A DNA stretch of 48,562 nucleotides from Treponema sp. Its GTDB lineage: Bacteria; Spirochaetota; Spirochaetia; Treponematales; Treponemataceae. The notes beneath the pieces were generated by a model, which was given only the letters and a program-made list of their open reading frames with translations, was not told the origin of the DNA and ran no database searches. Of the stretch, positions 1-7,682 are shown piece after piece (within the stretch, counting starts at the first letter, position 1; every line of letters starts with the position of its first letter). The stretch lies in assembly GCA_016297415.1 (NCBI GenBank), contig JAEDGQ010000004.1, positions 1 to 48,562 of the forward strand, in the 5' to 3' direction. The translations under genes were made by a program, and so were the position numbers.

Positions 1-33
1 ACTCCTTTGCGCCATTTTCAATATAAAATCGGT

Positions 34-98
34 TATAATGCGTTTGCCCTGTTATTTACCTAGGAATTAATACAAAATCAAAAAATCTATGATATAAT
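34..98 (+). promoter_or_regulatory. Promoter region of the GH13 gene, two candidate -10 boxes
   Basis: Two TATAAT hexamers are seen, at 34-39 and 93-98. The second is preceded by TG at 90-91, which makes an extended -10 (TGnTATAAT), and it would start a transcript about 25 nt before the ATG. Neither has a convincing -35 box. Nothing coding is visible in 1-128 on the plus strand. Confidence 0.55.
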
Positions 99-128
99 TT
101 TTAGCAGCGTACATCTGGAGGTTGGTCT

Positions 129-3100
129 ATGAATTACTCTTACAACGAATTTCACATTTCTCGAAAAGTCCGTGACTTTTGTAATTTCAACGAATCTCTT
201 TTTTCTTCCTCTGGAAATGTAATTCTTGCTAATATTCCCGCTGTCCGTATTTTTCAGGCAAAATTTAATAAATATCTTGAAGCAGACAATCAGGCACAAA
301 TCAGCGCCGGTACATTAAATGCCATGGGGCTTCTTGATGAAGTATTTCATCTGGCATGTTACACATACCGCCGTCACAAATACCCTGCAGCATTTAAGGA
401 ACTGCTGGAAGACCTTAACGGCCGTTTTGGAAAAGATAAAGTTGATTCTCTTTTAATCGATTTCTGCAAAGAGTTTCCTCCTGTTGCTGTTTACAAAGGC
501 CAGTGTTCCATCGAAGATTACCTTAATACTGCATTAACAGAACGCAAAACAGGTCGTGTCCGCACAAACAGAGAACAGACTCTTGAAGAATTAATAATGC
601 TTCATCTGGCAAACGAAAATCCAGCCTTCAAGCCTTTCAAAGTTCTTTTTGATGATACTGCCCTCTTTAATAATGAAATCTACAGCGAAAGCTGGAGTGT
701 CTGCTCTGCATTTTTTAAGAAGCTTCCTTACTGGGGAACTTATGGCCATGACCTTATTACATTCCTGAAAGAACCTGTTGCTTTTGCTCCGGATAACCTT
801 CAGGAACAGCTTAATTATGTCCGCATACACTGGGCAGAGCTTTTCCTTCCTGGAGATGGTGAAGGAGAAGATTACTGGCTCAAACGACTTTTCGGAGGCT
901 CAGATCTTCTTGCTGAAGAATGGAAACCAGAATGGCATCCTGCAAATGGCGGAAGCCCGGATATGTCACCTCCAGACTACAGCTATTTAATGAAAGAATA
1001 CGAAAGATTCAGCGATGACAAGGAATGGATGCCAAAGGTTGTCCTTATGGCAAAAACTGTTCTTGTATGGCTGTATCAGCTTTCTAAAAAATATAACAGA
1101 GAAATTTCCCATCTTGACCAGATTCCAGACGAAGAACTGGATCTTTTACGAAATCAGGGCTTTACAGGTCTCTGGCTCATTGGACTCTGGGAACGCTCTA
1201 CTGCAAGCCGTACAATAAAACAGATCTGCGGTAATCCTGAAGCCGCTGCATCTGCCTACTCTCTTGAAGACTATGAAATTGCAGCAAATTTAGGCGGCTG
1301 GGATGCACTTTCAAACCTTCGCACCAGATTGTGGCAAAGAGGAATCCGTCTTGCCAGCGATATGGTTCCAAACCACACCGGTATGGATGCAAAATGGGTT
1401 GTAGAAAAACCAGATCTTTTTGTACAGCGAAGAGATAACCCTTTTCCACAGTACACATATAATGGCGTAAACCTTAGCCACGATGGAAGAGTTGCTATTT
1501 ATCTTGAAGACCATTACTACTCAAAAAATGACTGTGCCGTTTGTTTTAAGCGTGTTGATACAGCAACCGGTGACACCCGTTACATTTATCACGGAAACGA
1601 TGGTACTGGTTTGCCCTGGAACGATACAGCTCAGATTGACTTTTTAAATCCACAGGCCCGTGAAGAAGTTATGCAGAAAATTCTTCATGTTGCAAGAAAC
1701 TTTCCGATTATTCGTTTCGACGCAGCCATGGTTCTGGCTAAAAAACATATTAAGCGTCTGTGGTACCCGGAACCAGGAAAAGGCGGCGACATTGCAACAC
1801 GAAGTGAGTATGCTTTAACAGCCCGGCAGTTTGAAGAAGCCATTCCAAACGAATTCTGGCGTGAAGTCGTTGATCGTGTAGCAAAAGAAGTTCCAGACAC
1901 TCTCCTTCTGGCAGAAGCTTTCTGGATGATGGAAGGATACTTTACACGCACTCTGGGTATGCACCGTGTATACAACAGTGCTTTTATGAACATGCTTAAA
2001 AAAGAAGAAAACTTTAAGTACCGTTCTACTGTAAAAAACACAATTACTTTTGATCCTCAGATTCTCAAACGCTATGTAAACTTTATGAATAACCCGGATG
2101 AAGAAACAGCGGTTGCTCAGTTTGGCAAAGGCGACAAATATTTTGGCGTTTGTACTTTAATGGTCACAATGCCAGGCCTTCCTATGTTTGGACACGGCCA
2201 GATTGAAGGTTATGAAGAAAAATACGGCATGGAATATACACGGGCATACAAAGATGAACAGCCTGACGGATATCTTATTGAAAGGCATAACAGAGAAATT
2301 TTTCCACTGCTTCACAAGCGTTATCTCTTTAGCGGCGTAGAAGACTTTTTGTTCTACGATGTATGGGATAAGGGCCATGTAAACGAAAACATTTTTGCAT
2401 ATTCAAACCGTGCCGGAAACGAATACACAGTAGTTTTCTACAACAATAAATATGAAAGGGCATGGGGCTGGATAAAACAATCCTGCCAATATGCCGTAAA
2501 AACCGGAAGCGGCGAAAACGACAAAAAAATGATGACCCGTTCAATTTCAGAAGGTCTTGGTCTGACAGCAGAAGATGACTGCTACATGATTTTCCGGGAA
2601 CAGAGAAGCGGTCTGTGGTTTATCCGTAAATCCCGTGAAATCTGCGAAAAAGGTATGTTCATCAGCCTTAACGGATTTGAAAGTCAGGTATTTATGGATA
2701 TCCGTCAGGAAAAAGACAGGGACGGCTCTCTTGCTGAACTTTGTAACTTCTTAAACGGTAAAGGAACTCCTGATATTGCAACTGCATGGCAGGAACTGCA
2801 CTACAAGGAATTATATGAAAAATTCAATGCAGTCCTGGATGCTGAATATGAAAACATTAAGGTTCAGCCGGCTGGAGCAAGAAATCAGGAAGGCAAAAAA
2901 TACTCTGCTAAAGAAAAGACTGAATGCATTAAGCTTTTTACTAATGCTGCTGCCGAATTCTACGAACTGGCAAACAAGATTGCAAAAGAAGAATCTGGAC
3001 AAAAGAAATTCAAGACAATAAAACCTGTAAAGATTCTCAAAAAGCATTTTGCAGACTTCGGGATTTCTGCTGCTGTCAAAAATGACCTCAAAAAGGAAAA

Positions 3101-3680
3101 ACTTTCTCCAGAAGAAGAAAAAGCTGCATTACAAAAAGCACAGTTTAATGTTACTAAAAGTGCATTCCTGTTCATTACTCGAAAACTTGTAACACCTCTT
3201 GCAAAATCAGGCAAAGCCCGGAAATGGTGTCTGGAACGAAAGATTGCTGAATATGGAAATTCTGCAGGTTTTAAAGACCTTTATTCTTTGTTCCATAATA
3301 TCTTCCTGATCGGACCATGCAAGGCCAGCGAATACGAAATTGCAAAGCTCTTTGTAAACTCGGAACACAGTTTTGAACTTTCAGGAGCTAACGAATATGA
3401 TGGTATCAGATGGTTTAACAAAGAAAAGATGGAAGAAAACCTGAATCTTGCAGAAAGTCTTTTTGAAAAGGGATTAACCCGTTCAACTAATGCAAAAACA
3501 GCAGTTGTATTCAAAAATCTTAAAAAAGCTGCAGCTAATGCTGAATACAAATGTGATCTTTTTATCAAACCTTTTGAACCAAAGAAAAAAGTAACTGAAA
3601 AAAAGGTTTCTAAAAAGAAAACTGAAGCTAAAACTGTAAAAGCAAAAGCCAAAACTAAGAAAAAGCGTAAGGGATTGTAG
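129..3680 (+). CDS. Large GH13 (alpha-amylase family) protein
   Basis: This 1183-residue protein has a GH13 TIM-barrel core in roughly residues 310-760. Visible landmarks are region I DMVPNH (411-416), region II RFDAA with the predicted nucleophile D531, region III AEAFW with the predicted acid/base E596, and a region IV equivalent NNPDEET with D657. The conserved GLPMFGHGQIEG stretch follows. The usual region IV motif is N-H-D; here the His is replaced by Pro, a change also known in some subfamilies such as GlgE-type maltosyltransferases. There is no signal peptide, so a cytoplasmic enzyme acting on alpha-glucan or maltodextrin is likely. About 300 residues precede the core and more than 400 follow it, and the last 35 residues are Lys-rich. 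A GGAGG site at 117-121 fits the ATG at 129. Hydrolase versus transferase activity cannot be told from sequence. Confidence 0.85.
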   Translation: MNYSYNEFHISRKVRDFCNFNESLFSSSGNVILANIPAVRIFQAKFNKYLEADNQAQISAGTLNAMGLLDEVFHLACYTYRRHKYPAAFKELLEDLNGRFGKDKVDSLLIDFCKEFPPVAVYKGQCSIEDYLNTALTERKTGRVRTNREQTLEELIMLHLANENPAFKPFKVLFDDTALFNNEIYSESWSVCSAFFKKLPYWGTYGHDLITFLKEPVAFAPDNLQEQLNYVRIHWAELFLPGDGEGEDYWLKRLFGGSDLLAEEWKPEWHPANGGSPDMSPPDYSYLMKEYERFSDDKEWMPKVVLMAKTVLVWLYQLSKKYNREISHLDQIPDEELDLLRNQGFTGLWLIGLWERSTASRTIKQICGNPEAAASAYSLEDYEIAANLGGWDALSNLRTRLWQRGIRLASDMVPNHTGMDAKWVVEKPDLFVQRRDNPFPQYTYNGVNLSHDGRVAIYLEDHYYSKNDCAVCFKRVDTATGDTRYIYHGNDGTGLPWNDTAQIDFLNPQAREEVMQKILHVARNFPIIRFDAAMVLAKKHIKRLWYPEPGKGGDIATRSEYALTARQFEEAIPNEFWREVVDRVAKEVPDTLLLAEAFWMMEGYFTRTLGMHRVYNSAFMNMLKKEENFKYRSTVKNTITFDPQILKRYVNFMNNPDEETAVAQFGKGDKYFGVCTLMVTMPGLPMFGHGQIEGYEEKYGMEYTRAYKDEQPDGYLIERHNREIFPLLHKRYLFSGVEDFLFYDVWDKGHVNENIFAYSNRAGNEYTVVFYNNKYERAWGWIKQSCQYAVKTGSGENDKKMMTRSISEGLGLTAEDDCYMIFREQRSGLWFIRKSREICEKGMFISLNGFESQVFMDIRQEKDRDGSLAELCNFLNGKGTPDIATAWQELHYKELYEKFNAVLDAEYENIKVQPAGARNQEGKKYSAKEKTECIKLFTNAAAEFYELANKIAKEESGQKKFKTIKPVKILKKHFADFGISAAVKNDLKKEKLSPEEEKAALQKAQFNVTKSAFLFITRKLVTPLAKSGKARKWCLERKIAEYGNSAGFKDLYSLFHNIFLIGPCKASEYEIAKLFVNSEHSFELSGANEYDGIRWFNKEKMEENLNLAESLFEKGLTRSTNAKTAVVFKNLKKAAANAEYKCDLFIKPFEPKKKVTEKKVSKKKTEAKTVKAKAKTKKKRKGL

Positions 3681-3765
3681 TACCGCGAAGCGTCCCGTCA
3701 GGGATGGAGCGACAGCGGAAGTACGGAAAGCCCGGCCGGCTTCTTTGAAGCCGGATACGCCCAAA
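3681..3765 (+). repeat. GC-rich intergenic element, copy A
   Basis: This stretch is conspicuously GC-rich for the window. Its core at 3703-3727 matches 21 of 25 positions of the reverse complement of 36751-36775 (copy B) and is related to 38055-38099 (copy C). It ends in a perfect 8-bp hairpin, CCGGCTTC at 3736-3743 and GAAGCCGG at 3747-3754, with a 3-nt loop. No U-tract follows, so it is not a classical terminator. Confidence 0.6.
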
Positions 3766-3767
3766 AA

Positions 3768-5075
3768 TTAAAGAACTGAATTTAAAAGCTCAATTATTTG
3801 AGAAGCCTCTGTAACAGGAGGCTTTTTTATTTGAACAGGATTAAGGGCTTTTTGAACATTTTCCGGCATTTCTGGAGTTTCACCAGTTGCGTGACGGATA
3901 TATTCACTGCTTAAAGCCGGATCATCCCGAAGAACAAGAACTGCCGTTGCGTCGTCTTCTTCAAGAAGCTCCCGACGGCTCAAAACTGCGGCATAGGCTG
4001 ATGCTGTATTTTTATCTGCAAAAATTCCATACTTAACAAAAAGGTGACGGCAGGCTTCTTCTATTTCCTCTGAAGAAAGAACTGCAGGATATACAAAATG
4101 TTTGAGCATGAGACTTGAACGACTGAAAATATCTTCAAGACGCTCAAGATTTGACGGATTTGCAGGATCTGCTTTCCTGCGCTTTTCAAAGGGAACAAGA
4201 TCATCCGGAACTGTACAAAGTCCCATTGGATCAAGGGCAAGAGAATTTGTTGAAGGACAGATAAATCCATTAACAGGAAGTGCCAGACGCCAGCTGTAAA
4301 GACCGGCTACAAGATTGCTGTAATTTCCAGGAGCCATTGCATAATAAATATCCCCTGCAACTTCTTCCTTTAAGCGGCTGAAAGCATAAGGATAGAAAAA
4401 CATCTGAGGCATGAGACGGCCAATATTTGCTGTATTTGCAACTGTAAGATTGTACTTTTCTACCAGACTGTGATCTTCAAAAATCTGACGCACTATGCGG
4501 TGACAGTCTGCTTCTGTACCGTCAACTTCTACCGGAAGAATGTTTCCTCCGTTCCAGATAAAGTCACTTTCTTTTAATCCCCTGATACATCCTTTTGGAT
4601 ATACAAGAAGGGCCTTTAAGTTTTTTTTGCCTCTAAGTACACAGGCCAGGCTTGCTCCAAGTTCACCGATTGTTACATCAAGAAAAACTGATTTACCGCC
4701 GTTAAGCTGGTGGATTGTTTCGAGACAGTTTACAAGATAACTGATTCCAAAATCTTTGTGACTTCCTGTAGGTGTATTGTAAAGTTTTAATGTATAAAGT
4801 CTTTCGTCAATTTTTTTTAATTCAGGAGAAAAAGGAAAAGCTCTGGATGCAATTGTTTCACAGATGATCGGCGAAAATTCGTTATTAATACAGGCTGATG
4901 TGAGTGTACCAGCAATATTTGAAAATGTTGTAGAGGAATCTGTATATAAAATCCAGCGCCGAAGGTCAACTGCTTCTGCAGGCACATAAAGACCACCGTC
5001 CTGAGGCATACAGTCCAGTACGGCTTTTGCAAAATCCACCTGATTTGTTCTGTTTCTTGTACTTACAAATTTCAT
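3768..5075 (-). CDS. thrC: Threonine synthase
   Basis: The enzyme converts O-phosphohomoserine to threonine with PLP. The 435-residue protein has the family signature TGSHKDFG, with K107 as the expected Schiff-base lysine. Further family stretches are NTANIGRLMPQ and APGNYSNLVAGLY, the Gly/Asn-rich phosphate-binding segment. Length is normal for the family. A GTG 12 nt upstream (5087) is in frame, but the GGGAG ribosome binding site at 5081-5085 would then be inside the gene, so the ATG at 5075 is preferred. The gene lies 35 nt after the DUF3943 gene on the same strand with no terminator seen between them, so the two may be cotranscribed. Its last codons hold the terminator of the convergent GH13 gene. 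Confidence 0.93.
   Translation of the reverse strand: MKFVSTRNRTNQVDFAKAVLDCMPQDGGLYVPAEAVDLRRWILYTDSSTTFSNIAGTLTSACINNEFSPIICETIASRAFPFSPELKKIDERLYTLKLYNTPTGSHKDFGISYLVNCLETIHQLNGGKSVFLDVTIGELGASLACVLRGKKNLKALLVYPKGCIRGLKESDFIWNGGNILPVEVDGTEADCHRIVRQIFEDHSLVEKYNLTVANTANIGRLMPQMFFYPYAFSRLKEEVAGDIYYAMAPGNYSNLVAGLYSWRLALPVNGFICPSTNSLALDPMGLCTVPDDLVPFEKRRKADPANPSNLERLEDIFSRSSLMLKHFVYPAVLSSEEIEEACRHLFVKYGIFADKNTASAYAAVLSRRELLEEDDATAVLVLRDDPALSSEYIRHATGETPEMPENVQKALNPVQIKKPPVTEASQIIELLNSVL
3803..3831 (+). terminator. Plus-strand intrinsic terminator inside the 3' end of thrC
   Basis: The arms AAGCCTC (3803-3809) and GAGGCTT (3818-3824) form a 7-bp stem with an 8-nt loop, followed directly by TTTTTATTT. 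It would end transcription of the GH13 gene, yet it lies inside the coding region of the convergent thrC gene. Confidence 0.7.
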
Positions 5076-5110
5076 ATACGCTCCCACCCGTTTTTCAGTA
5101 CAAGTTCAGT

Positions 5111-6589
5111 TTACTTTAACTTGAGTTTTGCGTAAACCTTTGCAGTGTTTACAATCTGATATACATCAGGAACTTTTTTATATAAAGCTGCCTTTCCGTA
5201 TACTTCTTCAACAGCGCCAAGACTAACATTTTTTGAAACAGGTATTTCGAAATTTGCTGTAAGAATCCCTACATATTCCCAGCCTGTAGATTCGTTTTCT
5301 GTCTGAATCTGGTCATAAAAATCGTACATTGCGTATCCCCGGAAGTTTACACCAACTGCTGTTCCCCTTGATTTTTCCCAGCGGCACTTGAAAAGTGCTT
5401 CTGCACCAGTAGTCATACTGTATGAACGGATTGTTCCTTTTGGGATTTCTGTCACTTTTCTGTGATAATAGAAGTAGTCTTCTGTACCAAGAATAATGGC
5501 ACCTGCCTGAGCCTGCCACAAAAGTTTTGAATCCTGGAAATTGATTCTCTGCTTAAAGGCAAAACCTGGAGCCAGAGAAGAAAGCATGTAGTAAGAATGC
5601 CAGTCAAAATCATAAATCATTGTAATACCGACAGATGTATCTTTATTTTCTCCCAGATTCAGTGTACGGGCCAGAAGCATTGCATCAGAGAAAATACGAA
5701 TGTTATAAAAAAGTTTTTCATCATAAGACTCGTAGGCACACAGTCCCTTTTCGCCTGAACCCTTACCTATTTCGCCCTGAACATTGAGGCTGAACTGATC
5801 GTAAGGAGAGTTGGAATCGTGAGTATATGGATCCCGGTAATCAATATCCAGGAAAAGACCTGCGTAAACAGGATAAACTTCCGGTGATTTGTATGTTGCT
5901 GAAGAAGGTGAAATACCGTCAATTTTTGTACCTGCTACTGTGTTTCCCAATGCAACACCCATATCAAAATTATAGAGACGACCTGTTGTATTTGGCTGTC
6001 TGATTCTCCAAACCTGTTCTGTCCACAAGCGGGTTGGATTTATAGCTGTAGCAAGAAGGCGGCTTGTTTCACCGGCTTCCTGACTAAGACGGAAGAACAT
6101 TTCGCCAACACAGAAGGAACCGATTGTTGTGTAAATCATATCGTTTTTTGAAGGTGCATTACATTCACAAAGGTATTCCCAGAATGCTGAACCAAGAACT
6201 GTTACTACCATAGATTCTGCCGGATTCATGTTTGCACCCCGGCATGACATATAGTACATAGAACCCTGATATGGATGAAGGAAGAAGTTTGTCCAGTACC
6301 AGTCTCTGTCCCAGGTAAGTTCTCTTTCCCAGAAATGATCCCACTGCTCCCAGCCTGTTTTTGCCCAGCCTGAACCGATTACATATCTGTTGTATGTTGC
6401 AAGACAAAGATTAAACCCAAGGGCGCCTGTTATACCTGCAATATAGTGTTTTTTTGTATCCCAGTCTGACAGCTGTACTTCTGAATGTGTTTCGCTGGAA
6501 AGGAATTCCGGCTTAAATGACTGTGCCGGTAAAAATGATGTAAGCATTAAGAACAGGAATGATGTAATAAGTATTTTGCGAAAATTCAT
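5111..6589 (-). CDS. DUF3943-type outer-membrane protein
   Basis: This 492-residue exported protein begins with a clear signal peptide (MNFRKILITSFLF, cleavage near PAQS). Residues about 115-190 match the DUF3943 pattern: a segment like PAESMVVTVLGSAFWEYLCE followed by an SKNDMIYTTIGSF-like stretch. The remainder is rich in alternating hydrophobic and aromatic residues with Gly and Asn, as in outer-membrane beta-barrels. The function of the family is unknown; a barrel or barrel-associated role is inferred. The ATG at 6589 has an AGGAG site just upstream. A longer in-frame reading to 6697 would run through a terminator-like hairpin and was rejected. Confidence 0.8.
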   Translation of the reverse strand: MNFRKILITSFLFLMLTSFLPAQSFKPEFLSSETHSEVQLSDWDTKKHYIAGITGALGFNLCLATYNRYVIGSGWAKTGWEQWDHFWERELTWDRDWYWTNFFLHPYQGSMYYMSCRGANMNPAESMVVTVLGSAFWEYLCECNAPSKNDMIYTTIGSFCVGEMFFRLSQEAGETSRLLATAINPTRLWTEQVWRIRQPNTTGRLYNFDMGVALGNTVAGTKIDGISPSSATYKSPEVYPVYAGLFLDIDYRDPYTHDSNSPYDQFSLNVQGEIGKGSGEKGLCAYESYDEKLFYNIRIFSDAMLLARTLNLGENKDTSVGITMIYDFDWHSYYMLSSLAPGFAFKQRINFQDSKLLWQAQAGAIILGTEDYFYYHRKVTEIPKGTIRSYSMTTGAEALFKCRWEKSRGTAVGVNFRGYAMYDFYDQIQTENESTGWEYVGILTANFEIPVSKNVSLGAVEEVYGKAALYKKVPDVYQIVNTAKVYAKLKLK

Positions 6590-6601
6590 AAATATCTCCT
6601 G

Positions 6602-6632
6602 AAAAAAAATAAAAGGCTCCCCCTTGGAAGCC
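6602..6632 (-). terminator. Hairpin with U-tract directly before the DUF3943 ribosome binding site
   Basis: On the minus strand GGCTTCC (6632-6626) pairs with GGGAGCC (6621-6615), with one G-U pair, followed by TTTTATTTTTTTT and then at once the AGGAG site of the DUF3943 gene. An upstream segment can form the alternative stem CTGAAA/TTTCAG. It may be an attenuator and not an end-of-operon terminator. Confidence 0.6.
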
Positions 6633-6667
6633 CTGAAATAAGTCCAGATTTCAGACTTGTTGTTTTC

Positions 6668-6700
6668 AAAAAAATAATTGCCCGACAAGTCGGGCAATTA
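6668..6700 (-). terminator. Intrinsic terminator of tRNA-Ile
   Basis: A perfect 12-bp stem (6675-6686 with 6689-6700) has a 2-nt loop and is followed on the minus strand by seven T. It begins immediately after the tRNA 3' end. Confidence 0.9.
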
Positions 6701-6776
6701 TGGGCCATCGCAGACTTGAACTGCGGTAAGACCCGGCTTATAAGGCCGGCGCTACAACCAGCTTAGCTAATGGCCC
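6701..6776 (-). tRNA. trnI: tRNA-Ile(UAU)
   Basis: On the minus strand the sequence folds as a tRNA. The 7-bp acceptor stem is GGGCCAT/ATGGCCC and the D stem is GCTA/TAGC. The anticodon stem is CCGGC/GCCGG with loop CTTATAA, giving anticodon TAT, which reads the AUA isoleucine codon. The T arm is CGCAG-TTCAAGT-CTGCG. The discriminator base is A (6701) and no CCA is encoded. The variable loop is 7 nt by this fold, slightly longer than usual. Many bacteria read AUA with a lysidine-modified CAU tRNA instead, so the UAU anticodon is noteworthy. Confidence 0.93.
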
Positions 6777-6810
6777 TGGTTGCAGAGGCTTATGACCTGA
6801 TACAAGATGT

Positions 6811-6840
6811 ATTATAGCAAAAAAATGCCCCTCTGGTCAA
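6811..6840 (-). promoter_or_regulatory. Promoter of tRNA-Ile
   Basis: On the minus strand TTGACC (6840-6835) and TATAAT (6816-6811) are 18 nt apart, close to a sigma-70 consensus. Transcription would begin about 30 nt before the tRNA. A weak GCCC/GGGC hairpin followed by T7 overlaps this promoter and may end the upstream esterase transcript. Confidence 0.8.
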
Positions 6841-6870
6841 CGAAGCGGGCTTATAGATTATTATAAGGTT

Positions 6871-7614
6871 TTACCACATAAGTTTTTCATCATCAATTTC
6901 TTTGTCTTCATAAATGCCTTTAAAACAGATTCCATCAGTTAAGGCTTTATAGTCTGACCATTTGTCTTTTTCTTTTAAAAGGCAGCTTACAAAAAGCCTG
7001 CTTACCACACTGGCTCCGTCAGGACGCAGATGGCTGTCATCCCTTTTTCCTTCAGGGAAATTTTCGTACAGACCACTTTCAAAATTCATATAAAATCTGC
7101 GACTTCCTTTTTCGCCGGCTTTTTCAAAATAGTCCATTGTGGCTTTTGTAAGATCCATACAAGGAATATTTAATTCTCCTGCTGTTTCTTTTATTGCTTC
7201 CGGATAATCTCCGTGACTATTTACAATAACATCACCTTCAAACTTGCGTCTTGTTACAGGAGTCAGAAGAAGAGGTTTTACACCTTTTTCCATAAGTTTT
7301 TTTACAAACATTGTAAGATTCTGACGGAATTCTCCGCCTTTTTCAGGAGAAGCATATCTGTCAGGATCATTCTTTTTTTCGTCATTGTGAGCAAACTGAA
7401 TCAGGGCAAAATCCCCTTTCTGAGCCTGGCTTAATACCTGATCAAAACGGCCTTCGGAAATAAAGCTTTTTGTAGAACGACCGTTTCTGGCAAAATTGAG
7501 AATTTGTGTTCCAGGAACAAAAAATCTGTCCAGGAGCTGAACCCATCCAGTCTGTGGATAAGAAGTCCAGTCGTTGTACTGCATGATTGAATCGCCTAAA
7601 CAAAGAATACGCAT
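6871..7614 (-). CDS. SGNH/GDSL hydrolase, rhamnogalacturonan acetylesterase-like
   Basis: This 247-residue protein shows the SGNH blocks: LCLGDS near the N-terminus with nucleophile S9, an RNGRSTKSF segment (block II), FAHND (block III), and DDSH with D192 and H195 as the catalytic D-x-x-H. This arrangement matches the rhamnogalacturonan acetylesterase-like branch, which removes acetyl groups from pectin-type polysaccharides. No signal peptide is visible, so it may act on imported oligosaccharides inside the cell. A GGGAG site precedes the ATG. It follows glmS on the same strand with a hairpin and U-tract between them. The substrate is inferred only. Confidence 0.82.
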   Translation of the reverse strand: MRILCLGDSIMQYNDWTSYPQTGWVQLLDRFFVPGTQILNFARNGRSTKSFISEGRFDQVLSQAQKGDFALIQFAHNDEKKNDPDRYASPEKGGEFRQNLTMFVKKLMEKGVKPLLLTPVTRRKFEGDVIVNSHGDYPEAIKETAGELNIPCMDLTKATMDYFEKAGEKGSRRFYMNFESGLYENFPEGKRDDSHLRPDGASVVSRLFVSCLLKEKDKWSDYKALTDGICFKGIYEDKEIDDEKLMW

Positions 7615-7626
7615 GTATACTCCCTT

Positions 7627-7651
7627 AAAAAAACACCGGCAAAATTGCCGG
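7627..7651 (-). terminator. Hairpin and U-tract after glmS, abutting the esterase RBS
   Basis: CCGGCAA and TTGCCGG (7636-7642, 7645-7651) form a stem followed on the minus strand by seven T, and then directly by the AAGGGAG site of the esterase gene. No room is left for a separate promoter. Confidence 0.8.
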
Positions 7652-7682
7652 CATAAATCAAAACTCTGGGAAAATCCCGTTT

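Noticed and set aside
6590..6697. Longer start for the DUF3943 protein
   Set aside because: It would translate through a hairpin with a U-tract and would bury the signal peptide. The ATG at 6589 has an AGGAG site.
6590..6700. T-box riboswitch before the DUF3943 gene
   Set aside because: No conserved T-box antiterminator bulge or specifier loop could be found. The tRNA neighbour alone is not enough.
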